From Paralvinella palmiformis (taxonomy: Eukaryota > Annelida > Polychaeta > Terebellida > Alvinellidae): a DNA stretch of 64,000 bases. The position numbers were made by a program, and so were the translations under genes. The notes beneath the pieces are model-generated. The model saw only the letters and a program-made list of their open reading frames with translations. It did not search any database and had not been told where the DNA came from. Shown here in pieces: positions 11,469 to 23,997 of this stretch (position 1 is its first letter; each line of letters opens with the position of its first letter). The DNA lies in the NCBI GenBank assembly GCA_025642065.1, contig JAODUP010000353.1:57501-121500 (forward strand). Reading direction: 5' to 3'.

Positions 11469-13636
11469 TTAATAATAATAATAATATACAAAATTTATAT
11501 AGCGCCCTATATAACCTGTAAGAAGGTTACTCTAAGACGTTTGTGACAATAAATAATTCATATAGATGTAACAGATTTACATCTTTAAAAATACATCATT
11601 CTTTCCAGCCAAATACATAATATATTCAGCTAGGAAAAGCTGAAATAAAACGATTAGTTGTTATCTTCTTTTTGAATGTATCAAGGTTCTTGCACTTTGT
11701 GATGGTTATTGGAAGATTATTCCATAAGGTTGCAGCAGCATTTCTGAAACATATATTACCGCATGTCACTCCACGTGTTGTTGGTACGGCTAAGAATGTT
11801 TCAGACTCAGACCGTAGAGACCTTGTCGGCTGCTAGGGTACGACAAGTTCCTCTACGTACTAAGGGGCAGTCCCTTGAAGTGCCTTAAAAGTGTACATCA
11901 AAATCTTGTACTGCGACCTATATATATATAACCGGAAGCCAATGAAGGGAGTTCAAGACTGGTGTTATATGTTCTCTTTTATGAGTGCGAGTGACTAATC
12001 TGGCAGCAGAATTCTGTACTTTCTGTAGCCGTGTCCTCAGTGTGCTTGGAAGACAATATAGGAGAGCGTTGCCGTAATCTAGCCGAGACGCTATCAGGGC
12101 GTGTACCAGTGTTTTGCAAGCATCCAATGTGATGTACCGCCTGATATGACCAATATTACGAATTTGGTAATAACAAGCTTTGGATATTGTATTTACTTGC
12201 CTCTCCATGGTCAGGGATGTATCAAAATATAATCCCAAGTTCTTCACTGACGATGCTACAGAAACAGTATTATTACCTACCTGAAGCCGAAATTCCTCAT
12301 TCATCCTAACCTGATGTTTTGAGTTAAAGATAATGAGCTCTGTCCTTTTTCTCGTTTAACTTAAGCATGTTTGCATTCATCCAAGTATTGATATCAGCCA
12401 AACAAGCTTCTAATTTCTTTGCAACGTCGGACCAAGTTGTTTTGGGCATGATCGCCATATAAACCTGGGTATCATCGGCATAACAGTGGTAGAGCAAATT
12501 ATGTCGGCTACATATCGCACCAATTGGTTTTGAACACAAACAGTACATACCTGGTCCAAGTACCGATCCTTGTGGCACCCCAAAATTCAGGCACTTACCT
12601 TCTGATGTCGACATTCCTATGGCAACACACTGAGATATGTCACTCAGATAAGATTTGATCTAGGAGAGGGCACTTCCGGTTACTCCAAACGAGTGCTCAA
12701 GGCGCGTTTGAAGGATCTTGTGATCTATGACATCGAAAGCAGCAGATAAGTCAAGCAGAACTAATGCCGCCATAAACTTCCTATCTAAAGCTTCACCAAT
12801 GTCATGATGGACCTTCAGGATCGCGGTCTCTGTAGAGTGACCGGTACAGTAAGCTGACTGAAGATTATCGTGCAGTCTGTGACTACTCTCCAACCGCTTA
12901 GCAACCAGCTTCTCCAGGATCTTCGACAAGAAAGGCAGATTAAACAATGGGCAGTAATTTTTCAATTCCTCTTTATCCAGATTTGGCTTCTTCAGCAATG
13001 GTCCAATATTGGCCTTTTTGAAAGAAAGCGGAACCTTGGACTCCACAGGTGATTTGTTTATAATAGCCGTAATCAAAGGCAGTATGTATTCCAGCACTTC
13101 TTTCAACAGGTATGTAGGTAATGGGTCTAGTTCATAAGATTTTGAGGGAGACTTAATGATAATATCATGTAGCTCGTCTGGAGTGGCAGGCGCAAGTTTT
13201 GTCAGAGGCTGTCCTTCAAATTTGATATCAGCGCTCATCACGAGAGCGTCGCTTATTGGAGACTTGTGACTATCAATGTTGTTTCTAATGGTTGTAGTTT
13301 TCCTAATGAAGAAATCATTAAAAGAAATTATTTCTCCTTTATGTCCCATCAAATTCTTAGTGATTTTTTACTATTCCCACATTCCGCTATCTTGTCTGAA
13401 TAATAAGTCCTCTTGGATCTCATGAGAAGCTTTCCCACTTCACAACATCTTTCTTTCAATAGCTTTGTTTTCCGCCAGAGTCGTTCAGCTTTCCGACGAT
13501 TGTGTTTTCCTTCTCGAGGTTCTTCAGTACCAGGGAGCATTTGGCCTCAGGGTTATAGTTTTCCCCAGGGGAATGTTTACTGATCAAAAACTTAACACCC
13601 GAATTATCTGCTTCCACAAGGTCATCTACAGCGCCT
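11469..13636 (-). mobile_element. LINE (CR1/L2/Rex1-like), minus strand, inserted in Gypsy
   Basis: Minus-strand fragments read in order. About 13350-13680 holds the region before RT. 12660-13352 holds RT fingers and palm with 'LLDLSAAFDVIDH'. 12324-12614 holds 'GVPQGSVLGP' and 'YHCYADDTQVYM', the RT catalytic box. 11918-12304 holds thumb/C-terminal motifs 'VKNLGLYFD', 'LDYGNALLYCLP' and 'ITPVLNSLHWLPV'. The 3' UTR follows and ends in a TTA-type tail ('aataataataat' on the + strand near 11470). At least two frame breaks exist and the endonuclease is absent, so this is a 5'-truncated copy. It sits inside the Gypsy pol and has displaced the protease-RT junction. Confidence 0.88.
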
Positions 13637-15475
13637 CTTGTACATAATAAGGTGGCAGATGATTTCTGGCATAGAAATAGCACAATGCCCGCGGAACGTG
13701 ATCATGGGTGTGGGGCAGTACGAGAAACGATATCACATGCAACTAAATTCAGATGATATGATAGGAGTGATTCAGCCACCAAGGAAATTCCAGTATGCCA
13801 CACAACCAAAACTAAAGGTAATGTTCGATAAGCTGAACGATCAGAACATCATAGCCGATGTTGATAAGCCTACTGAATGGGTGAGCAACCTTGTCATAGT
13901 CGAAAAGAAATTTGGAGCTCTTAGACTATGTCTCAATCCTCGATCACTAAACGCAGCCATCAAGCGAGAGCGGCACATCATACCAAATTACCAACGCCAG
14001 CTGACGAGTCATCTTACTTTTGCACTTTCAACACACCATGGAGAAGAAAACGCTTTTTTAGAATGCCCTTTGGGATCTCATCAGCCAGTGAGATAATGCA
14101 GAAGTCAAGTTTAACAGTGAGAAAATTCAATTCAAGATCAGTGAAGTCGAATACATGAGCAACCTTGTCTCATCTGAGGGCCCGAAGCCAGACCCCAAGA
14201 AGACAGAGACAATCATCAATATGCCCAGGCCAACGGATGTCACCCCCACTACAGTGCGTGCTTGGTATGACACAGTACATTCTCAATGAGTCAGCAGTCA
14301 CACAACCACTGAGGGAACTGCTAAAAAATGCAGAATGGACAGGGCATCAAGAGCATGACAACGTACTTGACGATCTCAAGGAGGTGCTAACCAGCAAACC
14401 AGCACTTGCTTTCTATGATGTCACACAACCAGTCACCATTCAAGCTGATGCATCGCAACCAGACTTAGGCGCATGCACACGGCAGAAAGGAAAACCCGTT
14501 GCGTATGCATCTCGTGCCATGACGCAAGCAGAGTAAGCAGAGATGTTGGCAATCTGCTTCGCGACATCTAAGTTCCATCAGTACAAGCATGGCACTATGC
14601 AAGGCACCACCAAGACTATGGAGACTGCTGCGGCTACATTTCAATGACCTACGTGCCAGGGAAGTACATGCATCTTGCTGATACGGTATCCTGTGCATGT
14701 ATACCCGGTTAAGGCAATGCCGAGATGGAAGAGGAATTGTTCACAGTATTGTGCTCAACATCCCGGTATTGTGCTCAACATCCCCCGGTCAATGCGAACA
14801 AACTGTCTCAGATACGTCAAGCAACTGAACAAGATCTAACGTTGACAAAATTCGGGAATCTCATCGTATGGCCCAAATCCAGGAAAAGCATTCAGCCTGA
14901 TGTGCAAAGCTTGTGGAATATCAGAGACGAACTCCACGTAGCAGAAGGCATCATATTCGTTGGTGAAAGGGTGTTGATCCCAGCTACACTTCGTCAACAG
15001 ATGTCTCATCCATGAATGTCACATGGGAGCAGGAAAATGCAAAGCACGTGCACGAACTGTCATGTATTTGGCCTGGGATGTCAAAGGACATCGAAAACGA
15101 AGTCCTCAAATGTTCAGTGTGCACGAAACATCAGAAAAGCCAGCAATGAGAACCTATGATAGCGCATGACATTCCTGATGGAAGATGGCATACGCTAGGC
15201 ATGGATATCATGACATACAATGGACGCGACTTTCTTGTAGTAGTGGACTACTACTCGAAATACAGAGAGCTCCCACGGCTTCCGGACAAGACAGCCAAGA
15301 CAATCATCACACACACGAAAACATTTCTTCCCGACATGGGATACCAGAATAAATCGTGAGTGATAACAGGCCTTTCAGTAGTCGTGACTTCAAGGACTTT
15401 GCCAACGAATGGGGTATCAAGACGACAACATCAAGCCCGATGTATGCACAGTCCAACGGACAAGCTGAGATATAC
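13637..15475 (+). mobile_element. Ty3/Gypsy remnant, RT, RNase H and integrase (3' part)
   Basis: 13700-14000 encodes the RT N-terminus (QPPRKFQYATQPKL, DKPTEWVSNLVIVEK, LCLNPRSLNAAIKRE). 14060-14220 jumps from 'RMPFGISSASEIMQK' straight to 'VSSEGPKPDPKKTE', so the palm segment that should hold the YVDD box is deleted. 14300-14536 encodes RNase H (TIQADASQ, PVAYASRAMT). 14770-15150 encodes the integrase zinc-binding region. 15156-15475 encodes the integrase core (GMDIMTYNGRDFLVVVDYYSKY, then [11 protein letters not shown] and QSNGQAE). Several stops and frameshifts occur. The element stops abruptly at the integrase glutamate, where a second LINE begins. Confidence 0.9.
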
Positions 15476-18170
15476 ATATGAATTGTGATACACTGAAGTA
15501 TATAATACACATAACAAATGATAAATTTAGTATTATAGTCCATCTAGCACAAGAGCTAGAATGATAATAAAACAAAGTAGAAACAATACATTGTACTAGC
15601 AAATTGCTAGTAGCACCTAAACGCCAAATGAATCAATATTATTATTGACATAAATTGCACACACACTCTCACCCCTTAAAATACCAAATAATGTTCTGTA
15701 TATATTATTAAAGGCCACTACAACACGCTTATAGGTATACTATTTATACGTTGACCACAAATTACAGCAATAGGCATTGCAAAGGAATGATCTAAATTAT
15801 TTTACTTTAATACTAGAGGAACATGTTTTGAAGTGACCGATAAGCATATTCCCTCTTGAATAAAGTGATTTAACATATCTCATGATAGCATCATCATCCT
15901 GATGTTTGTCATGTATAATTACACCTAAAATATTTGTTATTTGTCACAAAAGCCAGAAGTACATCATTGAGGCAGAGAGTAGGTACAAATAAACCATTCA
16001 GTGAATTTGGTTTGAAATACATACGCTTTGTCTTTTTCTCATTAAAAATAACACAATTTGAAACATCAAAGTCAGCACATATATCAAGCAGTTCCTGGAG
16101 AGCTGTAGATGAGGGAGCTGTGATACAGGTATCATCCGCGAACATTAAATGATTTATGATCATGCCATTCATACTACAACCAATATAACTCTGATTCAAG
16201 TGAGCTCAACTGAGCTCATCCATGTATATATATTAAACAACACAGGTGACATAATTCCACCCTGTCTTACACCATTAGACACAGTAAACAATTGGGAGAA
16301 TCTGTTACCCCAACGTACACAAAATGTTTGTTGACAATACTGGAATATGAGAAGACGGATCAAAGTAGCATCAATATTACGTTTAATAAGTTTCTTAAAG
16401 AGACACCAATGATTAATACGATCAAATACTTTTGAAGCTTCAACATAACAAATATATACTGGACTAGAAAGTTGATTATAATATTCTGTTATCTGCTTGA
16501 GAGTGTACACACACGTGTCTGTACCATGTTTACTTTTAAATCCAAACTTATTACTAGAAGTTTCCAACTGAATAAGAGTACCAAGATCTTGGAAAGAACA
16601 CTAGCAGTGGCAATAGCCCTGTAATTGTCTTTGTCTGTAATAAATCCCTTTTTATTCTTTAAAATAGGAACAATAATAGTCTCCATAAGCTTACAGGGTA
16701 AATAGTTCTGTAGAAAGATTACATTAAACAACATTGATAACAAACCAGTAACCGTACCTGCACTTTTACTCATTTTCAGTTTATTATTTCCATGTCTCAC
16801 ATCCAGTGCAGATAACCGAGAGAATACTGATTGGGTTGATTAGAAGAATTTCCCTTTGAGTTCAACAACTCGTAATAGTTGTCATACCACACCTCAGTTA
16901 TATTATTTTCACCTGTACCGCCATTTAGTGTTGATGCCAGAATATTACTACCCGTACGGTTCATCTTGCTAACTTCCTTCCAGAAACATACATTATCATT
17001 TAACAAAAGCTTATTTGCTAAAGCATCAGGTCGAGCTCGATCTTCATTAGATTGGCAAAAATGCAAACATGGTTTGAATCTACCACGTGATAAATTCATG
17101 ATGTTATATATAGGTCCAAATCTGGGCTTAGAGTTAGACTGCCAAAGTAAAAAGGCTCCCCAGACATCTGAGTGAGCCGTTTTAACATAGTCATTCCACC
17201 CATCTATAGACTGAAAAATTCCCTTTGTTCTCACCACACAACAGGAATAAAATTGTGTCTAGAGTCACACAGAGCCTTAATGATACATAAATACATATTG
17301 TCTATAGATAATTTATGATCTGAATTATTACATGATATTTCATTGCAACTAAGCATATAATAATCAAGAGTAATATTACACAACAACTGAAAGGTTTTAT
17401 TGTGATATCCATCGATCGAAGGAGAATCGATGGAGGGCCAATCAATGCGTGGAATAAAATTACAGTCGTTATGTTCCATAACATGAAAACACTCACAGTT
17501 CAAAAGTAACAATAGTGGGAGATGATCAGAAGATACAAAATTTTTCTATATGTTCTATAAGATCCCGATCAGTGTTGGTTGTAAGTATATGATCCAACCA
17601 GCTCATAGCATTATGTCCAGAACTAGTAAAAGTCCTTAGAAAGGTAGTCATAATCAGCCATTAAAATACCTTCATCATTATAAAACTTCAATAAAGGTTG
17701 ACCCAATTTAGAACTACATTGGTTGTTCTTGATGGTTACATCGACATTAAAATCACCAATAATGTACACAAATGGAATATAATATGTTTAAAAAATATCA
17801 TTAACTCTAGACGAATACTGCATTATATATCTGTATTGTCAGCACAGTTAAATAGCATATAAATACTAACAAGTAGCAGTTTAATTTCATCATCATTATT
17901 TTTAATAACAAACCCAGAAGTCTTGCATCATCAAGATCTATATTTTCTCCATAATATACCTAGTCCACCACGTGGACAACCTGCGAGGAGATGTATACTG
18001 GAATCCATTGAAGAACTACCCTTGGCATAAAATACACCACTAATAATGGTTAAAAATTGTGTATCAAAATCCGTTAACCATGTTTCCTGTAAGAAAATAA
18101 AATCACTCGATGCACATAACATTTGGATTTCTGATACTGATGCTGACATTTTTGCATTTATAAGAACTTA
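15476..18170 (-). mobile_element. LINE with endonuclease and RT, minus strand, near full length, decayed
   Basis: Minus-strand fragments from 5' to 3': 17931-18149 endonuclease ('FIFLQETWLTDFD', 'GGLGILWR'); 16797-17512 linker; 16489-16800 RT start ('TIIVPILKNKKGF', 'NYRAIA'); 16196-16567 RT palm ('FGFKSKHGTDTC', 'NGVRQGGIMSPVLFNIY'); 15909-16199 catalytic box 'HLMFADDTCI'. The 'VRQGGIMSP' and 'FADD' signatures and a weak 'SPVYICYVEASKVFD' place it in the CR1/jockey group; the exact clade is not resolved. Frame breaks separate every block. Its 3' end abuts the Gypsy integrase, so it also inserted into that element. A related LINE (+) lies at 55850-58935. Confidence 0.85.
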
Positions 18171-18860
18171 TGTTCAATGTGTTATGATCGAATTAAAATA
18201 ATACAGCTATAAGCACAATAAAATAAACGTAGCAACACGAAGTGTTGAATCATGAAACAACTTGACCATAACACCAGTGGGCCAAGATGGTGGCTCCATT
18301 AAAGTGTTTCACAGATTGTGTGCACAACTGACATAAAATGAACTGTAGGAGTCATATTTCGTTTGCAGCTTTTCATGTTTGGTATACACCCCACAAGTGT
18401 CTTGAATGTGTGATGCTAGCTGCGATGGGGGTACATTTCGGCAGCAGACGGGTAATAAACACTCCACTACGTACTCTGCTTGTTACTGCAGCTTTGTTCA
18501 ATTGACCCATCGGTACTACAACCTTCAGACCACAATGGTTAACGCTGCCAAAGAAAACATTGGTAGATTCTCTACGTTGGACGTCTGTGTACTTTGACGA
18601 GAAATGTGCGCATTTACACTGGGCTTATGTCCACGTTGAAGGGCTTTCTTTACCACTATAGGCCCAAATGAGGTACCCCTGATTGTATCCCTTCTGCGAT
18701 TGTAACGCATGGCTATAACAGTATGCTTTATGTTTGGGCACCTCCCGAAGTAATAGGTATCTGTTGGTTGGTACGTGTGAATATCCTTGACTTCACTGTC
18801 CAGCCACACGCGCTGCATGACCAAACTATATAACACCACACCCAATATCGTAGAATTCTA
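18171..18860. other. Unassigned between LINE and inverted-repeat element
   Basis: May hold LINE 5' UTR near 18171-18350. A minus-strand open frame at 18525-18845 shows no family motif. Confidence 0.35.
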
Positions 18861-21800
18861 GACAACTCGTACTCAAGACAACTCATACCCCTGACAAGAC
18901 AACTCGTACCCTCAGTCTGAGACAACTCGTACCCATTCTGATCCTAAATTTTATTTAAGTGTTGCATCTATGTATGTTCGTGTGTTTGTGTGAACTAGTG
19001 TATCACTACGACATTTTTAACAGATTCACGACTCTTGTCTGGTTCCGACATTACCCACACAGTATATACAGGGATCACGAGTTGTGATCGGTCGTGGACA
19101 GTTGGATCAGCAAGATGTTGGTATCATATTATTAATATATTTCCAACAGCAGTGTAAATATGAATATTAAGGATTAACTGAATAAAAGCGTTATGCAGCT
19201 GGTGAAGTTTATATAGATACACAGCCGGCACATAAAATGCAAGCGATTGCAATAGACAATTTCACGAGCTAGCTGAACAATATTATAAAAACACATAGTT
19301 AACATGCAAATTACTCTTCCCAATTTGATGATTTCTTTTCAATAGTATGTATTTTTCAGGCAAAAATAAACTGTCAACTTTCCCCATACAAGTAATCTTA
19401 TCTATTAGTACAAATAATTCTATGTTATATCTAATAAAAAATAAACTGCTACAAAAACCTTTAGTTCTGTGTATCCCCCAAAACATAAATTTACAAACAA
19501 TTAGTGAATTTCACTTCGCGGAAATTGTCTAATTTTATAACCCTTTCTCGGTGTAATGTATTCATAAATTAAATAAGAAGCCACCCAGGCTTCTTATCAA
19601 TGGCATTGATCACACACAAACATACTACTTCCTAACACCATATCGGGTAGACCACTGACAAATTATTAAATTGGATTATTTCACACGCAATTCACAGTTT
19701 AATTTCTTTATTCAATTTAACAAACTACAAAGAAATAGGCCATTCTAATAATCTATGTTTATAACCTATGATTAATCACTTAGTCTTCTGGTAATTATTG
19801 ATCATACAAAACACACAAATGAACAGCGTAATTAGATGTATCTCCATGTCACAAAAGATTTGTAATTATTGAAGCATTCTTGATGTGGATTTTGTTCAAC
19901 TTATACGGAGCTTAAGCATACATAATGCAGGGGCAGATCCAGGATTTGTTGGGTGTGTGGGGTGTCTAAACAATTGTGAAACCATTATGCGATTCAGAAA
20001 GTACCGAGGAGGGGTGGAAGAAAAATGGAAATGAGTTAATGGTTAGGTGTCTTCTGAAGCACTACAAAATCCGTATTTTTCAAGTGAATACTGTGCATAA
20101 ATACTGGCAACAGTAGACATTGCCGTGAATAAAAACCCATGGTATGAGACTTGATGATTGGTTCGGTGTATATACATATAGTTAGGATTATTGGGGGCTA
20201 TGCATCATGTCACTAAAATATTTAATAAACAGACTGCCCATTTATTTCCAGGTGCATACTTATGAGAAAGACAAAATAATGTCTAAAGTATTTATTACTT
20301 CATGTAAATCTACATCAGTTAGTCAAAAAGGTTGAACTTGGACAAACGTCTAAGTTTTTCTTTAATTAACCTATCTGCAATTTGTTGTGAATCGACATGT
20401 TTATGGTAACGCATTTTCATTAATGTTAAGGCAGAAAAGCTGGTGTCAGCCAGCCAGCTCCTCAACTGGCTTTTGATTAGAGACTCAACCCAAAGAAACA
20501 ACGCTCTGTTTCCGCAGATGTGGCAAGCAGAGTAGATCCTAATACCAGTCAAATTATAATCTACGGAAAGGAATCTGGATGTGCAGATCAAAGTATCAGG
20601 TAAATCAGCCCGGGCAGACTGCCTAGACCACATATTGGACCATCTGGATACTTCATTATCTAATGACATCGGAGTAGGCAGGTCGTCACGCCATGATTCA
20701 AATTGATCTGGGGGAGACCTCCCTAGTTTGATCATTAAAGATGGCATTAGACTGTTGCAGTAGATACCAATAAAACGAAGGCCGATTGGTCTATTGTAAT
20801 AAAGAAGAGTTGCATCAGCAAGTACATTCGAACTATTACACTGAAAACTTGTAACTCGTGCTATTGCTTCTTCAGCGCCTACCTATGAATCCAACAATTG
20901 CGTATGCCTCAAATACGCCAATATCTCGTCTTTGTAGTTTAGCGGACAAACGTTTCAAATAATCCAAACTATTCTTCAAAACTGTGAAGTCAACAACAAC
21001 TCCAAAACTCTGCGAAGTACCTTTCAAACCGTGAGCCATAGTCTTGGTGTCATTATTCTAATTCCAACAACTTTCAGTAACCTCTGGACAAACATGTGGC
21101 TTAACCTGACCACGCGTTCATAAAGCTCACCAAACGTTTCCAAACAAGAATGTCTTTCAACCCAGCGTGTCTTGCACAAACCTTTAAGTTTCTCGTGACG
21201 AGTATTGGGACAAACTGGTTTGAGTGCAAGCTCCGTGAAGTTATGCCTCTTGGAAGAATTGTCAAAATATTGCACTTAATAAGGTATTATTAAACAGATA
21301 AATCACAATTATACTTAGTATCTTAGTATAAAATGGTGTGGCCATTTATAATTTTCTAAAAACGAAGACATGGTATTCTCAAAAGGAGGACATGGCACGC
21401 ACATACACGCAGTGCATTTGAGAAACGCCTTATATTATTACACAGAAGTAAAATAAATGAATATCAATATTAATTTTTAACCCGATTGAAGCAGATGTGC
21501 GAACAGTTCCCTTATTAGAAAAATATAAAGGTAGCCTGTCATAAACTATTTATTTCTTGCATTTCTGACCTTTACTTGCAATATCCAGCTGTTTCTGTTG
21601 GCTAAGAGTTTTCTGTACATAGCTGGACATTCATCTGAGGAATTAGAGCCCTGTAACAATATGTCACGATCAAAACTCGCTGGAGGTCGGACGTCTGGCC
21701 ACCCTGGTATAAAATGAAATAAATATTAGATTTTTCTGCTAAATAATAATGCTATAGGACACATGTTACACAATATTCAATGTGTTGTTCTTTAAGAATG

Positions 21801-22036
21801 ACAAATTTGCGGTACCACTACTAGGTATTACGTCGTCAAATGATATATTGCATTTCAAAATGGAGGATCCTTACTAGATATGGGGGGTCCGGCTCCTGAA
21901 CCTCGTAGATCCGCCACTGCAATGATATAGATAAAATCTATACCATATAGTAACAGAAGGGGGCATGAGCTGTCTCAGAATGGTGGTACGAGTTGTCTCA
22001 GAATGGGGGTACGAGTTGTCTTGGGTACGAATTTTC
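18861..22036. mobile_element. 3.17-kb block bounded by inverted arrays of 'gacaactcgtaccc'
   Basis: The left end (18861-18936) has four copies of 'gacaactcgtaccc' or one-base variants in 75 bp. The right end (21961-22036) has the reverse complement ('gggtacgagttgtc' and variants) four times. Both ends share the longer unit 'attctgagacaactcgtaccc'. This is the layout of a DNA transposon or foldback element with repeated subterminal motifs. A separate hAT remnant is nested inside (19928-21919). No transposase attributable to the outer element was found. Confidence 0.6.
19928..21919 (-). mobile_element. hAT transposon remnant, transposase on minus strand
   Basis: Ends 'caggggcagatccagg' (19928) and 'gatccgccactg' (to 21919) are imperfect inverted repeats of the common hAT end type. 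Minus-strand 21024-21275 encodes 'LKGLCKTRWVERHSCLETF', a hAT/ZMYM-like core motif. 20319-20747 encodes 'SWRDDLPTPMSLDNEVSRW' and, near the C-terminus, 'SFSALTLMKMRYHKHVD', corresponding to the hAT dimerisation region. The space between them is disrupted. No clean 8-bp target duplication is visible, so the copy is old. Confidence 0.75.
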
Positions 22037-22134
22037 TTATTACCCCATCACACCACACCAAGCTCAAACCATAACAGCGTGCATATGCACACATCATCAT
22101 TTTGAAAACCATCCCCACCCGACCAAGTGGTGGC

Positions 22135-22138
<4 letters not shown>

Positions 22139-22187
<49 letters not shown>
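22139..22187. repeat. (TA)n microsatellite
   Basis: Uninterrupted TA run of about 48 bp. An (AG)n run follows at 22336-22367. Confidence 0.95.
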
Positions 22188-22188
<1 letters not shown>

Positions 22189-22330
22189 CAGTTGTTATTC
22201 TGTATAATTAGGTAATATGTATATTACATGAAATATCCAGGTAATCTATATAAAATCTCAGTTAGCAATAGACGTATTACCTGAAAATTTCAGATAATAT
22301 ATATATTACAGATTATACAGATAAACTGTA

Positions 22331-22370
<40 letters not shown>

Positions 22371-22372
22371 GC

Positions 22373-23270
22373 TCGTGTGGTTGGTGTGTTTTATATAACA
22401 ATTTTAGTTGTATGCATAATTCACCTTGGTTGTTTGTGGGAATATAATTATCTTTCCTAGGTCCAGTTATGTCCAGTCTGTACTATAACATTCAAGGCTA
22501 ACTTTAGTATCCTTGTCATTAATAAAACCCTATATTATAATTATAGTTTGTATAGCAGACATTATGTCTGATTTGAAAATGTTAATATATAGAACGGCAA
22601 TTCCGCCTAACGGTCTGCTAAAGCGCCGATGTAAATTGTTATAATAGTGACGAGTAGGTCATAGTATTTATTGGATTTGTATGTTTATGAGGTATTTGAT
22701 CTTCCAGCAATATCACAAGGCATGTTATGCTGCGGTTGAGAAGGTTCCATTTCTATGCGTGGAGACCATATTTCACTGCCCTGGATTCAAGAAAAGTTGA
22801 TCTAGAGCCATTATAATCTGCTTACTATTTGCGTCTTCTGGATGGACGCCGTTTACATCGTTTGTACGATTTATGCAGCATTTAAATGACTGTAGCAGAC
22901 ACAGTACGCTCTTAAAACATTATAAGTACTCTGACTCAGGAATAGAAACACTACATCGCATCTCGAGCAGTGGCATTGGACACAGCTCGCATAGTTTGGT
23001 GTGTTTTTAACCTGCAACTTTAGTGGATATCTTGCGAGTCACCTTGGTTGTATGTGGGAACAAAATTATCTTTCCTATGTCCAGTTATGTCCAGTCTGTA
23101 CTATGACATTCAAGATTAGCTCTAATCTGCCTGTCATAAATAACATTTAAGAACTACAATAGTTAGAATAGCAGACGTTAGGTCAGGTTTTGAAAATGAT
23201 AACATAGTTCAAACAGTATCGAAGCTATGACGCGCTAATACAGTCTGCTTCAGCGCAGATGTCAGTCTTT
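22373..23270. repeat. Pair of about 270-bp diverged direct repeats, about 615 bp apart
   Basis: 22373-22640 and 22990-23265 share ordered words: 'ttggtgtgtttt', 'caccttggttgt', 'ttatctttccta(g/t)gtccagttatgtccagtctgtacta', 'agcagac(a/g)tta', and 'gtctgct..agcgc'. Origin unknown; no coding potential. They could be the two ends of a small element or a local duplication. Confidence 0.7.
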
Positions 23271-23997
23271 AATAGCAATTAAGCTCAACAGTTTTAATAG
23301 TAGTCGCTTTGTGACGCCTGCCTGTTGTAAAAACTTATCTTTGAAGACAGTGACAATTGGGTTATATGGTTTATATAGTATTGCTTTGAAGAAAGATACA
23401 GCAATTGAAAAATAGCTATAAATAGGGCTGCTTAGATAATTAATCTAAACATTCTCACTACTGCCGTGATCTGACTTGGGTGTTTTACACCCAAACTCCA
23501 CGGTGTAGGTGATTCGTATTTTGATTTTGCTTGGCGGCTTAGGGACTGGTGAGACATTACACATGTCTCAGCAAGAAAAGTCGCCACTCTGGATTCAGTC
23601 CCCTGAAGAAACGCCCAGAGTTTGAATTCACGGTTCGAGATTATCTGTGCCTGTGCCTTATTATACACAGCTAAAACACACACACACACACACATTCTTA
23701 TGTTGTTAAAAAAACTGGATGGAAAGGAGTTAGTCGGTGAGGTCAGAATTAAAGATCTACAAACTATGCATACGGATTTAAACTGCTGCCTGTATACCGG
23801 TATATATTTTGCTATTCTGATCAATCTGTTTTATTTTATTGGCTAATACTTTATATTTTAGTATTTGGTATCACCAAAGACTATATATAACAAGACATGT
23901 TACTTCGCGTTTTAACCTGGGACGCCATTTTGAATTCATGGAGCGCCAGGGCCCTATGACAAAGGTGGTGTGGACAATCCGCTTCGTTAACGTAGCA
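23271..23997. other. Unassigned
   Basis: Nothing recognised apart from a CA run at 23676-23694. Open frames on either strand here have no family support. Confidence 0.35.

Noticed and set aside
12870..13052. Short plus-strand open frame
   Set aside because: Antisense shadow of the minus-strand LINE RT.
18861..22036. Treating the outer inverted arrays as the ends of the hAT element
   Set aside because: The hAT has its own CAG-type ends at 19928 and 21919 closer to the transposase; the outer arrays have a different motif.
22373..23270. LTR pair of a small retrotransposon
   Set aside because: No TG...CA ends, no primer site and no coding DNA between the repeats.
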